56,732 nucleotides of DNA from Myxosarcina sp. GI1. Its GTDB lineage: Bacteria; Cyanobacteriota; Cyanobacteriia; Cyanobacteriales; Xenococcaceae. Location: the NCBI RefSeq assembly GCF_000756305.1, contig NZ_JRFE01000012.1:97-56828 (forward strand), read 5' to 3'. This document shows positions 47,076 to 56,598 of the stretch, one piece after another (the stretch's first letter is position 1; the number at the start of each line of letters is the position of its first letter). The notes under the pieces are model-generated. The model was not told the DNA's origin, ran no database searches, and saw nothing but the letters and a program-made list of their open reading frames with translations. Both the position numbers and the translations under genes were made by a program.

Positions 47076-47933
47076 ATGCCATTTCCTCCAGAAGTATATC
47101 TGATTGGCGCACAAAAAGCGGGAACGACAACTCTAGCACATTTACTTTCCCAACATCCCAATATTTGTGTCGCTAAAACCAAAGAACCTCACTTTTTTTC
47201 CACATATTGGCATAAAGGTTTGGCTTGGTACGAAACTCAATTTTCCAACCCTGAAAACGCCATTTGTCTTGATGCTTCAACGACTTATTCTATGGCTCCC
47301 CTGAGCGATAATAATTCGCGGCATAAATCTAGTAACTTAAAAGATGTTCCTCAGAGAATTTACTCGGTAAACCCTGACGCTAAGTTTATTTATCTCTTGA
47401 GAGAACCAGTAGCGAGAATTTATTCTGCCTATTGTTACTACATCATGAATGGTCGGGAGTATAAAGATTTTGATGATGCGATCGATAGTGAAGATTTTTA
47501 TTTTGATGTTAGTAATTATTACCAACAGCTAGCACTTTGGTTGGAGTACTTTCCGCTAGATTCCTTTTTGTTTGTTTTGTTTGAGGACATGAAGCAAAAT
47601 CCTCTAGAAACGGTCAAAAAATGTTGCAGATTTATCGGCGTAGATACCGAAGTACCAATAGATATTGGCGAACCCAAAAATAAGTCTAAACACGTTAATG
47701 CAGTCGGACGGAGAGCTAATAGAGTTTTTCGGGAATTAGATTATTCTGGTTTTGGCTATCTGGCTCCCTCTTTTCTTAGAAAATCGGTCGGTAAGCTGAC
47801 AACCGATGACAGTAAAAGTTTTCCCAAACTCTCAGCAGCAAAACAAGCCCTCCTAAGAGAGCATTTCTTAGAAAGCAATCGTAAGTTAGAACTTCTAACT
47901 GGGTTGAATTTAGACCGATGGCGAACGAGTTAA
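47076..47933 (+). CDS. sulfotransferase, Sulfotransfer_1-like (NDST class)
   Basis: The protein has 285 residues. It starts with VYLIGAQKAGTTTLAHLLSQ, the 5'-PSB P-loop, followed by KTKEPHFFS. The 3'-PB is KFIYLLREPVARIYSAYCYY. The spacing fits the heparan N-deacetylase/N-sulfotransferase class, a subfamily different from the sulfotransferase upstream. It would use PAPS to add a second sulfate type to the polysaccharide. Confidence 0.9.
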   Translation: MPFPPEVYLIGAQKAGTTTLAHLLSQHPNICVAKTKEPHFFSTYWHKGLAWYETQFSNPENAICLDASTTYSMAPLSDNNSRHKSSNLKDVPQRIYSVNPDAKFIYLLREPVARIYSAYCYYIMNGREYKDFDDAIDSEDFYFDVSNYYQQLALWLEYFPLDSFLFVLFEDMKQNPLETVKKCCRFIGVDTEVPIDIGEPKNKSKHVNAVGRRANRVFRELDYSGFGYLAPSFLRKSVGKLTTDDSKSFPKLSAAKQALLREHFLESNRKLELLTGLNLDRWRTS

Positions 47934-47940
47934 CTTTCTC

Positions 47941-49125
47941 ATGCAAACTAATCCCCAAAAAATTAAAGTCTTACTCTACGGGAATATTTATCGAGACTAT
48001 CGCTCTCAAATTTTAACTAAGTTTTTGTTTGATTCTGGGCAGCATATCTCGATAGTTTGTCCCGATTATTATCAAAATTCGAGACTGGCAAAAATTCCTG
48101 CAATCGATAAATTACTGGCGATTTTTTCGTTAGCAGAGCTTTGGTTAAAAGCACCTTTTACTGATGTAATTTACCTGCCGCCAATGAATAGTAGATTTAT
48201 CAAAAGTGCGTTACTAGCGGCAAAGCTCTGGCAAAAACAGCTAATCGTAGAAATGTATATTTCGATTTACGATACTTTTGTTGGCGATCGCAAACTTTTA
48301 AAAGGCAAACAAATCGAACCCGATAGCAGACAAGCTAAGAGAATGCTGGAAAAAGACAGGCTTGCTCTAACTAAAGCTGACTACATCGTTCACACCTCTA
48401 GCCACGAACTTACTTACTGGGAAAAAATCTTCGATATTAATATCGATCGCGCTAAGGTTTTTATCGCACCCAACTGTAATGTTTCTAATTTAGTTCGCCA
48501 TCAAAAGTTAGAGCGAGGAGTGTTTGAAATTTGCTGGTGGGGAACCTTTATTCCCCTACACGGATTGGACAATATCTTACAGGCACTAAAAATTTTAGCG
48601 GCGAACAATACCGAGTTTGTCTGCAATCTATTTGGTGTAGATAATGCTTTGTTTGCCAAATATACGGCAAAAATTCGCCAGTATGGATTAGAAGAGCGGG
48701 TTCGGTTACGAAAAGATTTGTCTTTTGCCGATGGTTCTTTGCCCAACTATTTAGTTGCTAATTGCGATTTGGCATTGGGCATTTTTGGCAATACCGATAA
48801 AGCATACAACGCCGTTCCCAACAAATTAATCGAAGCACTGTCGATGGGGATACCGACTCTAACCATGTCTGCTCCTGCTTTGCAAGAATTTTTCGATCCC
48901 CAAAGCGATCTCTGGACTTGCGAAGCTACCCCACAAGCGATCGCCGAGTCTATTAACAATATTATTAATGGTGATGCTGTAGCTGTGGACTGGGAACAAA
49001 CTCGCCAAAAAGTGCTAAACACATTTAGCGTCAAGCGATATCGCGAGATTGTCGAGCGTGTTTTGGCAACTACAGCTAATAGTGAAACTTCAAAAGTCGA
49101 ACAACAAGCCTTAGCAAGTTATTAA
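47941..49125 (+). CDS. GT4-like glycosyltransferase
   Basis: This 394-residue GT-B protein has an N-terminal KIKVLLYGNIYRDYRSQILT and a C-domain with FEICWWGTFIPLHGLDNILQ. The donor pocket is AVPNKLIEALSMGIPTLTM with LGIFGNTDKAY before it. It starts 7 bp after the sulfotransferase stop, so it is cotranscribed. The substrate is unknown. Confidence 0.85.
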   Translation: MQTNPQKIKVLLYGNIYRDYRSQILTKFLFDSGQHISIVCPDYYQNSRLAKIPAIDKLLAIFSLAELWLKAPFTDVIYLPPMNSRFIKSALLAAKLWQKQLIVEMYISIYDTFVGDRKLLKGKQIEPDSRQAKRMLEKDRLALTKADYIVHTSSHELTYWEKIFDINIDRAKVFIAPNCNVSNLVRHQKLERGVFEICWWGTFIPLHGLDNILQALKILAANNTEFVCNLFGVDNALFAKYTAKIRQYGLEERVRLRKDLSFADGSLPNYLVANCDLALGIFGNTDKAYNAVPNKLIEALSMGIPTLTMSAPALQEFFDPQSDLWTCEATPQAIAESINNIINGDAVAVDWEQTRQKVLNTFSVKRYREIVERVLATTANSETSKVEQQALASY

Positions 49126-49146
49126 CTGACGAATTTGGAGTAAATA

Positions 49147-50031
49147 ATGAATAATTCTAGGATAGAACTGAGCGTAATTATTCCCTGCTTTAACGCTGCC
49201 GATACCATTGCCTATCAGCTTGAGGCTCTTGCCAGACAGCAATGGGATCGACCTTGGGAAGTAATTGTTTCTGATAACGGCTCGACCGATGGTTCGCAAG
49301 CGGTTGTCGAACAGTATCGAGATAAGCTACCCAATCTCAAGCTTGTCGATTCGTCCGATAAACGTGGGGCGGCACACGCTAGAAACGTAGGTGTTTTAGC
49401 TACTAGTGCCGATGCTCTGGCATTTTGTGATGCTGACGATGAAGTAGCTCCTGGCTGGGTATTAGCTATGGGTGAGGGACTGGCAATGTATGACTTTATT
49501 GCTTGCCGACGAGAATACCGAAAACTCAATGAATCCTGGACGCTCAAGTATCGAGTGCAAACTCAGCTAACTCAGCTTAACGGACTTCAAGAATTCAAAC
49601 CTCCCTATTTGCCCCACGCATCGGGCAGCACCCTGGGAGTCAAACGCTCGGTTCATGAAGCTGTTGGGGGATTTGACAAAACCATGCTCTTTCTTGAAGA
49701 TACCGACTATTGCTGGAAAATTCAACTAGCAGGCACCAAACTGCATTTCGTACCAGAGGCGGTAGTTCACTACCGCTTTCGTCATACATTGGCTGGTTTA
49801 TACCACCAAGCTCGGCTTTGGGGAGAATACAGGGTGTTGCTATACACCAAATATCGCTCTCTGGGTATGCCTAAAGTTTCCTGGAAAACAGGAGTCAAAG
49901 GTTGGCTGGTCTTGTTGCGTAACTTGCCCCAAATTTTTTCTCGGAGCGATCGCGTTTCCTGGATACGTCTGTTAGCCAATCGCATAGGAAGATTATACGG
50001 TTCTTTGAAGTACCGAGTATTAGCACTATAA
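49147..50031 (+). CDS. family 2 glycosyltransferase
   Basis: This 294-residue GT-A enzyme has LSVIIPCFNAADTIAYQLEA, SDNGSTDGS and the metal-site DADDE (ALAFCDADDEVAPGW). It continues with FLEDTDYCWKIQLAG, the ED-type catalytic-base region. A ribosome-binding GGAG (49138-49141) precedes the ATG. It is part of the polysaccharide locus. Confidence 0.92.
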   Translation: MNNSRIELSVIIPCFNAADTIAYQLEALARQQWDRPWEVIVSDNGSTDGSQAVVEQYRDKLPNLKLVDSSDKRGAAHARNVGVLATSADALAFCDADDEVAPGWVLAMGEGLAMYDFIACRREYRKLNESWTLKYRVQTQLTQLNGLQEFKPPYLPHASGSTLGVKRSVHEAVGGFDKTMLFLEDTDYCWKIQLAGTKLHFVPEAVVHYRFRHTLAGLYHQARLWGEYRVLLYTKYRSLGMPKVSWKTGVKGWLVLLRNLPQIFSRSDRVSWIRLLANRIGRLYGSLKYRVLAL

Positions 50032-50059
50032 GTATTATTTTTATAACGAGGATTTATTT

Positions 50060-51706
50060 ATGTTAATTGATGCCCGAACTTTACCAGAGGATACGGTTAT
50101 CGAACAAGATATCTGTATTATTGGTGCTGGAGCAGCAGGAATCACCTTAGCGAGGGAATTTATCGATCGCTCGGAACAAGTCTGCCTCTTAGAAAGTGGA
50201 GGAATGGACTTTGACGAAGCTACCCAGTCTCTCTACGGCGATAAAAATATTGGTAACTCCTACTATCCCTTAAAAGAGACGCGAGCGCGTTACTTGGGAG
50301 GTTCGACCAATCTCTGGGGAGGCTGGAGCCGTCCTTTAGACGAAATTGATTTTGAAGACCGTCCCTGGATGCCTAATAGTGGTTGGTCTATTGCCAGAGA
50401 CGAATTGGTGCCTTATTACCAACGCGCCCAACAAGTTTGTAACCTCGGTCCTTTCGAGTACGAACTCGATTATTGGCAAGATCGCTTCAAACAACGTCAA
50501 TATCAGCCGTTGCCAACAACAGCAAAGGATATTACTACCTGTCTGTGGCAGATTATTCCACCTACTCACTTACGTTTCGGACAGGTTTTTAAAACCGAAC
50601 TAGAACGGGCAAAAAACATCGATACCTATCTTTATGCTAATGTCGTTGACATCGAAACCAACGATACGGCTCAGTCGGTTACTAGATTGCGCGTTGCCAC
50701 TCTAGAAGGTAAAAAATTCTGGATTGCGGCAAAAGCTTTTGTTCTAGCCACTGGCGGTATCGAAAATCCTCGCTTGCTTTTAGCAGCCAATAAAGTTCAA
50801 AACACGGGATTGGGCAATCAATACGATCGGGTGGGAAGATATTTTATGGAGCATCCCTATATAATATCTGGTCGGGTGCGGCTGTTCGAGCCACTGCCTT
50901 TATACACTCAGAAAAACTTCCAGCTTGGCGAGATGTTTATGGGTGTTGGCTTGGGACTTACCAAAGAAGTTCAAAAACGCGAGCAACTGCTTAACTTTGG
51001 TGCCAGACTGCTGCCCCTGCAAGAAGAATGGGTAGAATCATTTAACCGCTTGCGGGGTCGCCAGAAAAAAGGACATAAAGCCTTCCCTACCATTCACGAA
51101 GGTCGTAAGTACGGCAGAGAAGAAGTATCCGTGTTAGAAGATGCGCTCAAAGTGATGACCAATCTCGATCGCATTGCCCTTAAAGCTTATGAAAAACTAT
51201 CTAAAAGTAAAATTACTGCCCTGACTTACGATACGCATCTCATCGCCGAACAAGCTCCCAATCCCGATAGCCGCGTTACTCTCAGTTCCGAACGCGATCG
51301 CCTGGGTCTGAATCGCGCTAAGCTCGATTGGCGTTTGACTCCTTTAGATAAGCATACCATCAAGCGATCGCAGGAAATAATTACTGGGGAAATAGAGCGT
51401 CTGGGACTGGGTAAAGCCACCCTCGAACTCACCGATGAGTCTTCCTGGCAACACTTAACGGGTTCCTACCATCACATGGGTACTACCCGCATGGATAACA
51501 ATCCCAGACATGGTGTGGTAAACGAAAACTGTCGAGTTCACGGCGTTAGCAATCTTTATGTAGCTGGAAGTTCAGTTTTTCCCACTAGCGGTCTTTCTAA
51601 CCCGACACTGACTATTATTGCTCTATCTATTCGCCTTGCCGACTATCTTAAAACCAGCGGCATCGAAGATCGAAGGGGTTATGTCGAATCGACAATATCT
51701 GCTTAG
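50060..51706 (+). CDS. GMC-family FAD-dependent oxidoreductase
   Basis: The protein has 548 residues. The FAD-binding dinucleotide loop is CIIGAGAAGITLAREF near residue 20. RARYLGGSTNLWGGWSRP is the flavin-attachment-type loop, and ATGGIENPRLLLAANK is GMC-typical. The C-terminal active-site block is YHHMGTTRMDNNP and GLSNPTLTIIALSIRLADYL, containing the catalytic His and Asn positions. GMC enzymes oxidise alcohol groups. Within a polysaccharide locus it may oxidise a sugar or lipid-linked intermediate (inference). I have no evidence for its substrate. Confidence 0.9.
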   Translation: MLIDARTLPEDTVIEQDICIIGAGAAGITLAREFIDRSEQVCLLESGGMDFDEATQSLYGDKNIGNSYYPLKETRARYLGGSTNLWGGWSRPLDEIDFEDRPWMPNSGWSIARDELVPYYQRAQQVCNLGPFEYELDYWQDRFKQRQYQPLPTTAKDITTCLWQIIPPTHLRFGQVFKTELERAKNIDTYLYANVVDIETNDTAQSVTRLRVATLEGKKFWIAAKAFVLATGGIENPRLLLAANKVQNTGLGNQYDRVGRYFMEHPYIISGRVRLFEPLPLYTQKNFQLGEMFMGVGLGLTKEVQKREQLLNFGARLLPLQEEWVESFNRLRGRQKKGHKAFPTIHEGRKYGREEVSVLEDALKVMTNLDRIALKAYEKLSKSKITALTYDTHLIAEQAPNPDSRVTLSSERDRLGLNRAKLDWRLTPLDKHTIKRSQEIITGEIERLGLGKATLELTDESSWQHLTGSYHHMGTTRMDNNPRHGVVNENCRVHGVSNLYVAGSSVFPTSGLSNPTLTIIALSIRLADYLKTSGIEDRRGYVESTISA

Positions 51707-51743
51707 TCGAGATGAGAATATTTTTAGTACTGCTATATTTACA

Positions 51744-52475
51744 ATGATTAAATCTCTGGCGTGGCAACGTCTCTGGAATCGTTTCTGGCAAACTAAGCAG
51801 TCGGTAGGCATCAAGGGTATCTGTTCGACTGCCTGGGCTTTTTTTTGGATGCGTTGTGCGAGATGGGGTTATAGCGAACGTTTTGCTACTTGGATTGCCA
51901 CGTGGTTTGCTCCACCCTATAAGAAACGCCGTCCTTTAGCAAAGTACAATGCTAGAGGCTACATCGCACCGAGCGCGAATCTCGATCGCTCTAGTTTGCA
52001 GCGTGGAGCCAACGTTTTCTTAGGTGAGCGCGTCAGTATCTCCCAAGAGCCTACTGGCGGCTCTATCAAGTTAGGAGATCGGGTTCACCTCCATAACGAT
52101 ACTGTTTTACATACTAAAGATGGCGGAAAACTTGTTATTGGTAAAGATACTCACATTCAACCAGGATGCCAGCTTGTGGCATCCCAAGGTACGATTAACA
52201 TTGGTTCTAGAGTCCAAATTGCCCCAAATTGCAGTTTGAATTCTCATCCCGACCATCAACAGAGTTATCAACTAAAATCTTTAGCTATATCCGATATTAA
52301 TATTAAAGACGACGTTTGGATCGGTCATGGGGTCACAGTTTTGGCTGGAGTAACCATCGGCGCGGGTGCTGTTATTGGCTCTGGGTCGGTGGTTACTCAA
52401 GATATTCCTGCTGGCGCGATCGCTATCGGAATGCCAGCCCGCTCGGTCAAAATGCGTACTTCCTCCCATATTTAA
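51744..52475 (+). CDS. left-handed beta-helix (hexapeptide) acyltransferase
   Basis: The protein has 243 residues from ATG 51744 (MIKSLAWQRLWNRFW). Earlier in-frame starts would overlap the GMC gene and are not matched by the paralogue at 55404. A membrane-interfacial, Trp/Arg-rich N-terminus (STAWAFFWMRCARWGY) precedes hexapeptide turns ([37 protein letters not shown]). The standard DVWIGHGVTVLAGVTIGAGA and GSVVTQDIPAGAIAIGMPAR end follows. It probably O-acetylates a sugar with acetyl-CoA in the cytosol. Confidence 0.88.
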   Translation: MIKSLAWQRLWNRFWQTKQSVGIKGICSTAWAFFWMRCARWGYSERFATWIATWFAPPYKKRRPLAKYNARGYIAPSANLDRSSLQRGANVFLGERVSISQEPTGGSIKLGDRVHLHNDTVLHTKDGGKLVIGKDTHIQPGCQLVASQGTINIGSRVQIAPNCSLNSHPDHQQSYQLKSLAISDINIKDDVWIGHGVTVLAGVTIGAGAVIGSGSVVTQDIPAGAIAIGMPARSVKMRTSSHI

Positions 52476-52488
52476 ACAAACTAAATTA

Positions 52489-54336
52489 ATGCGTAATTAT
52501 AAATCTTGGTTGCGTCGCTTGCTAAAGGCGACCAACTTTTGGCATGAAAATTATTTTTTGCTGCGAGAGTTCAAACATTTTCGGCACATTATAGTGCTGG
52601 CAGTTGTATTTTCCCTCTTAGCAGCTGCTTTTGAAGGATTTGGTATCGGTTTTATCCTTTCCTTTCTCAAAAGCTTTACCGAACCAAATGCCGAACCGAT
52701 TCAGACGGGCATACAGTGGATCGATACCACAATTTTGGGAGTCGATCTACCGCCTATAGAACGACTCTATCGCACGTCGGGCTTAATTTTACTCGTTACT
52801 TTGTGTCGCGTGGCTTTTTCTTATTTTGGGCAGCTTTATAGCTATATCGCTCAAGTTGAGTTGGCATATCGAATTCGGTTACGAGTCTTCGAGCAGTTAC
52901 AGTCTCTATCCCTGGCATACTTTAATAGTGTTCGTTCGGGTAATTTAATTAATAGCCTAACTACAGAAATTGCCAGTCTGATGCAGGCTTTGAATATTGT
53001 CTCGGTATTTTTGATTCGCGGTTGTACCTTACTGGTATTGATGGGTTCGCTGTTTATGCTCTCTTGGCAATTGACGATTATTTCGGGGCTGCTGTTTGTC
53101 TTACTGGCAGTAGGACTATCGACTCTGCTGCGACGAGTAAGAGAAGCTAGTTTTGCAATTACCAGAGCCAATAATCGATTTGCTTCGGTGTCTTTAGAAT
53201 TTATTAATGGTATTCGTACCGTTAATATTTTTGCCGCTAAAGATTACGAACGCCAGCGATTTTACCGCGCTAGCAAAGGAGTCTTAGCAGCATCCAATCA
53301 AACCAGAGCCATTCAAGCACTAATCGAACCTGTCTCAGAGGGAGGAGGAACGATTATGCTCCTATGTATTTTGATAGTAGGCTTTGCTTATCTCATACCT
53401 CAAGGACTTCTAGAATCTGCTTCATTTTTTACTTTCCTCTTTGTTTTACTGAGGGTTATTCCCATCGTCCGTACTCTCAATGGCGTTCGCGCTAACTTGA
53501 GTAAGTGTTCGGGACCGATCGATAATATTCGCGAGTTACTGAGCAAAAAAGATAAACCTTACTTAACCAATGGACAGATTCAATTTAGCAAACTGCGCCA
53601 GGGAATCGAACTTGTCAATCTTGATTTTGGCTACGAACCAGACAAACCAGTCTTACACGATTTGTCACTAAATATTACTAGAGGTAAAACCGTAGCTTTG
53701 GTAGGTTCTTCTGGTGCTGGTAAGTCTACTATTGCCGATTTAATTACCAGATTTTACGACCCTACTAGAGGAAAAATTACTATTGATGGCATCGAACTTT
53801 CTAAATTTGACATTGATTCTCTGCGCCGCAAAATAGCAGTAGTCAGCCAGGATACATTTATCTTTAATACTTCAGTTCGGGACAATATTGCTTACGGTCT
53901 AACGGATGTCTCGGAAGCCAGAATCATAGAAGCAGCCCGACGCGCTAACGCCTGGAAGTTTATTCAAAAGTTACCCCAAGGTTTGGATACTCAACTAGGC
54001 GATCGTGGCGTTCTGCTTTCAGGCGGTCAACGTCAACGGCTGGCGATCGCCAGAGCTTTACTGAGAAATCCTGAAATTTTAATTCTCGACGAAGCCACCA
54101 GTGCCTTAGATTCAATATCCGAACGTTTAATTCAACAGTCTTTAGAACAACTTGCTGCTGGTAGAACGGTAATTGCTATTGCCCATCGGCTTTCGACAAT
54201 TATGAGAGCCGACAAAGTGGTGGTATTAGAACAGGGACGCATCGTCGAACAGGGAACTTATCAGGAATTACTACAGCAGCGCGGTCAACTATGGCAATAC
54301 CATCGCATGCAGCATGATGCCGAGTTGGCTGGCTAA
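52489..54336 (+). CDS. ABC exporter (MsbA/PglK-like half-transporter)
   Basis: The protein has 615 residues from ATG 52489; a longer frame reaches back into the previous gene and is rejected. Six N-terminal membrane helices are fused to an ATPase domain with Walker A VGSSGAGKST (about 405-414), the signature LSGGQRQRLAIARAL (about 509) and Walker B ILILDEATSALD. In polysaccharide clusters such fused exporters can flip lipid-linked oligosaccharides or export polymers. Because no Wzx is in the window, I infer a flippase-like role here. Confidence 0.9.
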   Translation: MRNYKSWLRRLLKATNFWHENYFLLREFKHFRHIIVLAVVFSLLAAAFEGFGIGFILSFLKSFTEPNAEPIQTGIQWIDTTILGVDLPPIERLYRTSGLILLVTLCRVAFSYFGQLYSYIAQVELAYRIRLRVFEQLQSLSLAYFNSVRSGNLINSLTTEIASLMQALNIVSVFLIRGCTLLVLMGSLFMLSWQLTIISGLLFVLLAVGLSTLLRRVREASFAITRANNRFASVSLEFINGIRTVNIFAAKDYERQRFYRASKGVLAASNQTRAIQALIEPVSEGGGTIMLLCILIVGFAYLIPQGLLESASFFTFLFVLLRVIPIVRTLNGVRANLSKCSGPIDNIRELLSKKDKPYLTNGQIQFSKLRQGIELVNLDFGYEPDKPVLHDLSLNITRGKTVALVGSSGAGKSTIADLITRFYDPTRGKITIDGIELSKFDIDSLRRKIAVVSQDTFIFNTSVRDNIAYGLTDVSEARIIEAARRANAWKFIQKLPQGLDTQLGDRGVLLSGGQRQRLAIARALLRNPEILILDEATSALDSISERLIQQSLEQLAAGRTVIAIAHRLSTIMRADKVVVLEQGRIVEQGTYQELLQQRGQLWQYHRMQHDAELAG

Positions 54337-54391
54337 AAACTTTTTTAATCACCTTATTACATCTAGTTAGATCGAGAATCAAAATTTATCT

Positions 54392-54841
54392 ATGCGACTA
54401 CTACTTATTTGTAATCCAGGAGGACACTTTTCTACCATGTTGGGTTTAAAAGAGTTCTGGTCGGCGCATTATCGAGAATGGGTTACATATCCCAAGTTCG
54501 ATACCGAACGCTTGCGCGGAAAAGAAATCGTTCACTGGGTAATGATGCAGGAAGCCAGAATGTTAGGTAGAGCGGTGGTCAATTTTTTCCACGCTCTGCT
54601 TATTCTCTACCAGAGCAAACCAGACATGGTCATTTCTACTGGAGCGAGCTTAGCCGTACCGTTTATTTACGCCAGTAAAATTTTTGGCATCAAAACCGTA
54701 TTTATTGAAAGCATATCGCGCTCTCAAGTTCTCAGCCTTAGTGGCAAATTAGTCTACTACGTCGTTGATGAATTTTACGTTCAATGGCCAGAATGTTTGG
54801 AACGTTACCCCAAAGCTAAATACAAAGGTTTAATTGCCTAA
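54392..54841 (+). CDS. Alg14/PssD-type glycosyltransferase subunit
   Basis: This 149-residue protein starts with RLLLICNPGGHFSTMLGLKE. It contains KPDMVISTGASLAVPFIYAS and KTVFIESISRSQVLSLSGKL, the Alg14 membrane-anchor pattern. Alg14 recruits the catalytic Alg13 subunit, encoded 30 bp downstream. The length is normal for bacterial split subunits. Confidence 0.88.
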   Translation: MRLLLICNPGGHFSTMLGLKEFWSAHYREWVTYPKFDTERLRGKEIVHWVMMQEARMLGRAVVNFFHALLILYQSKPDMVISTGASLAVPFIYASKIFGIKTVFIESISRSQVLSLSGKLVYYVVDEFYVQWPECLERYPKAKYKGLIA

Positions 54842-54871
54842 TTACAAATTTAAAATCACGCTTAATTGACT

Positions 54872-55411
54872 ATGATTGTCTTTACCTTAGGAACGATTGT
54901 TTTTCCCTTCGATCGCGCCGTTGATTGGCTAAATCGAATGCTGGAAGAAGAAATCATTACCGAACCAGTTTTATTTCAACACGGATCGACTTCGGTCGCT
55001 CGCATCCATCATCCCTTATTGACCACTGTTAAATCTCTTTCTAAAACCGAAATGATCGAGTCTGTAGGTCGAGCTTCGTTGGTAGTTGCCCATGCTGGTC
55101 AGGGTTCTACCAGAATGTTGGCAAAAATGGGTTCGTCTTTTGTCTTGCTGCCGCGACTAAAACGCTATGGCGAACACATAGACGACCATCAATTACTATT
55201 TGCCCAGGCAGTGGAAAAATTTGGTGTCAGTCACTGTACCGAATTTTCACGTTTGGTCGATTGCGTAAAAACACCACCCCGACCCATTGAAGGAGAGCTA
55301 TTCAAAGCTCCTTCTCTAGCTAGGTACTTTTACGAAATTTACCAAGCTCCTCTTATTGCTTCTCAACAACATCCTGCCCTAAGTTTTGGTTCCGAACATT
55401 ATTATGATTAG
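54872..55411 (+). CDS. Alg13/PssE-type glycosyltransferase catalytic subunit
   Basis: The protein has 179 residues from ATG 54872; a TTG at 54866 adds two residues. It starts [20 protein letters not shown], and the donor-binding block is [20 protein letters not shown] with [19 protein letters not shown], all typical of Alg13/PssE. With the preceding subunit it should add a sugar from a UDP-sugar to a lipid-linked acceptor. Its end overlaps the next gene by 8 bp. Confidence 0.9.
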   Translation: MIVFTLGTIVFPFDRAVDWLNRMLEEEIITEPVLFQHGSTSVARIHHPLLTTVKSLSKTEMIESVGRASLVVAHAGQGSTRMLAKMGSSFVLLPRLKRYGEHIDDHQLLFAQAVEKFGVSHCTEFSRLVDCVKTPPRPIEGELFKAPSLARYFYEIYQAPLIASQQHPALSFGSEHYYD

Positions 55412-56132
55412 CTTACCTGAAACTACAACCTGGAAACGAGTACAAACTAAATGGCAAATTACTGGACTTAGAGGTCTATTTGCTACTGCCTGGATGTGGT
55501 TTTGGATGCGCTGGAGTCGCTGGGGCTATTTTGGCAAGCTTGCCACCCAAATTGCTACTTGGTCGGCTCCGCCATATTACGCTCGCCGCTGTCTGGCTCG
55601 CTATCATCCCCAAGGTTATATTGCTCCTGGCGCGACGCTCTATCATCAGTTACTCCAGTTAGGTACTAATGTGTTTATCGGCGATCGCACGACCATCTTT
55701 CAGGATCGCGATGGCGGCAAAGTTATCTTGGGCGATCGAGTCCATCTCTATGGCGATACCTACATTCAAACTGGCGACGAAGGTACGATAACTATCGGTG
55801 AAGATACTCATATTCAACCCCGTTGCCAATTTTCTGGTTACAAAGCACCAATTGAGATTGGAGCCAGAGTCCAAATTGCGCCAAACTGTGCTTTTTATCC
55901 CTACGCTCACGGTATCGAATTAGGACAGCCAATGCAGGATCAGCCTCTAACTACTAAAGGCGGCATCGTTATTGAAGATGATGTTTGGCTTGGTTATCGA
56001 GTCATCGTTCTCGATGGCGTACGTATTGGTGAAGGCGCGGTAATTGGAGCGGGTTCGGTAGTCACCAAAGATATTCCTGCTAGAGCGATCGCTGTAGGTA
56101 GTCCCGCTCGCGTTATTGATATGCGTCGCTAA
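55404..56132 (+). CDS. left-handed beta-helix acyltransferase, paralogue of 51744
   Basis: The protein has 242 residues from ATG 55404 ([13 protein letters not shown]), overlapping the Alg13-like gene by 8 bp. It shares the unusual Trp/Arg-rich start ([16 protein letters not shown]), the hexapeptide turns [11 protein letters not shown] and [13 protein letters not shown], and the end [20 protein letters not shown] with the protein encoded at 51744. The two are clearly paralogous. They may act on different positions of the repeat unit. Confidence 0.88.
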   Translation: MISLPETTTWKRVQTKWQITGLRGLFATAWMWFWMRWSRWGYFGKLATQIATWSAPPYYARRCLARYHPQGYIAPGATLYHQLLQLGTNVFIGDRTTIFQDRDGGKVILGDRVHLYGDTYIQTGDEGTITIGEDTHIQPRCQFSGYKAPIEIGARVQIAPNCAFYPYAHGIELGQPMQDQPLTTKGGIVIEDDVWLGYRVIVLDGVRIGEGAVIGAGSVVTKDIPARAIAVGSPARVIDMRR

Positions 56133-56598
56133 AGTATTGGCATTGCATCATAATGAGATGATTGAGATTGAGCAGAAGAGCAGGGAGAGATCGACTGCGA
56201 TTTAATCCGAACCATTCACGAATTTGTAACTATGCAACGCTCAAATATTGAGTAAGTAAACCTAATTAAACGTAAAACTAAGTCCTTAAATCACACCTAT
56301 TTTATATTCGATTAAGTGGAGCTACTTAGTACCTTGGGCGATCGTTATAAAACGATCGAATATTTCTATAGTTTACTAGCAAAAATTTACTAGATCTTCA
56401 CAGGTGAGCTATTAAAACCCACACTATTTTCATCAAATATAGGTATTAATTGATTTAAGGGCAAGATCTTGGCAAGAGAGGGAGTAGTTATAAGACAACT
56501 CAACGTTGAAAAAACACCCTGCTTGTAAATTGCTATTTATTAGCAGTTCACTTTTTGAATACAAACCTCTATTTACTTTTTACCAATTAGATAGAAAC
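56133..56598. other. intergenic region with one hairpin
   Basis: This 466-bp AT-rich spacer lies between the acyltransferase and the last glycosyltransferase. It contains a perfect 8-bp hairpin (56339-56358). I see no gene in it. It likely separates two transcription units. Confidence 0.5.
56339..56358. terminator. perfect 8-bp hairpin, terminator candidate
   Basis: CGATCGTT-ATAA-AACGATCG forms a perfect stem with a 4-nt loop. Only a short T-containing stretch (ATATTTCTATAG) follows, so its strength as a Rho-independent terminator is doubtful. The arms carry the HIP1 core CGATCG. Confidence 0.4.

Noticed and set aside
32977-56327. A 17-bp exact inverted match (AAGTAGCTCCACTTAAT at 32977 and its complement at 56311-56327).
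   Set aside because: A single match of this length is expected by chance between many positions of an AT-rich window, and nothing else links the two sites.
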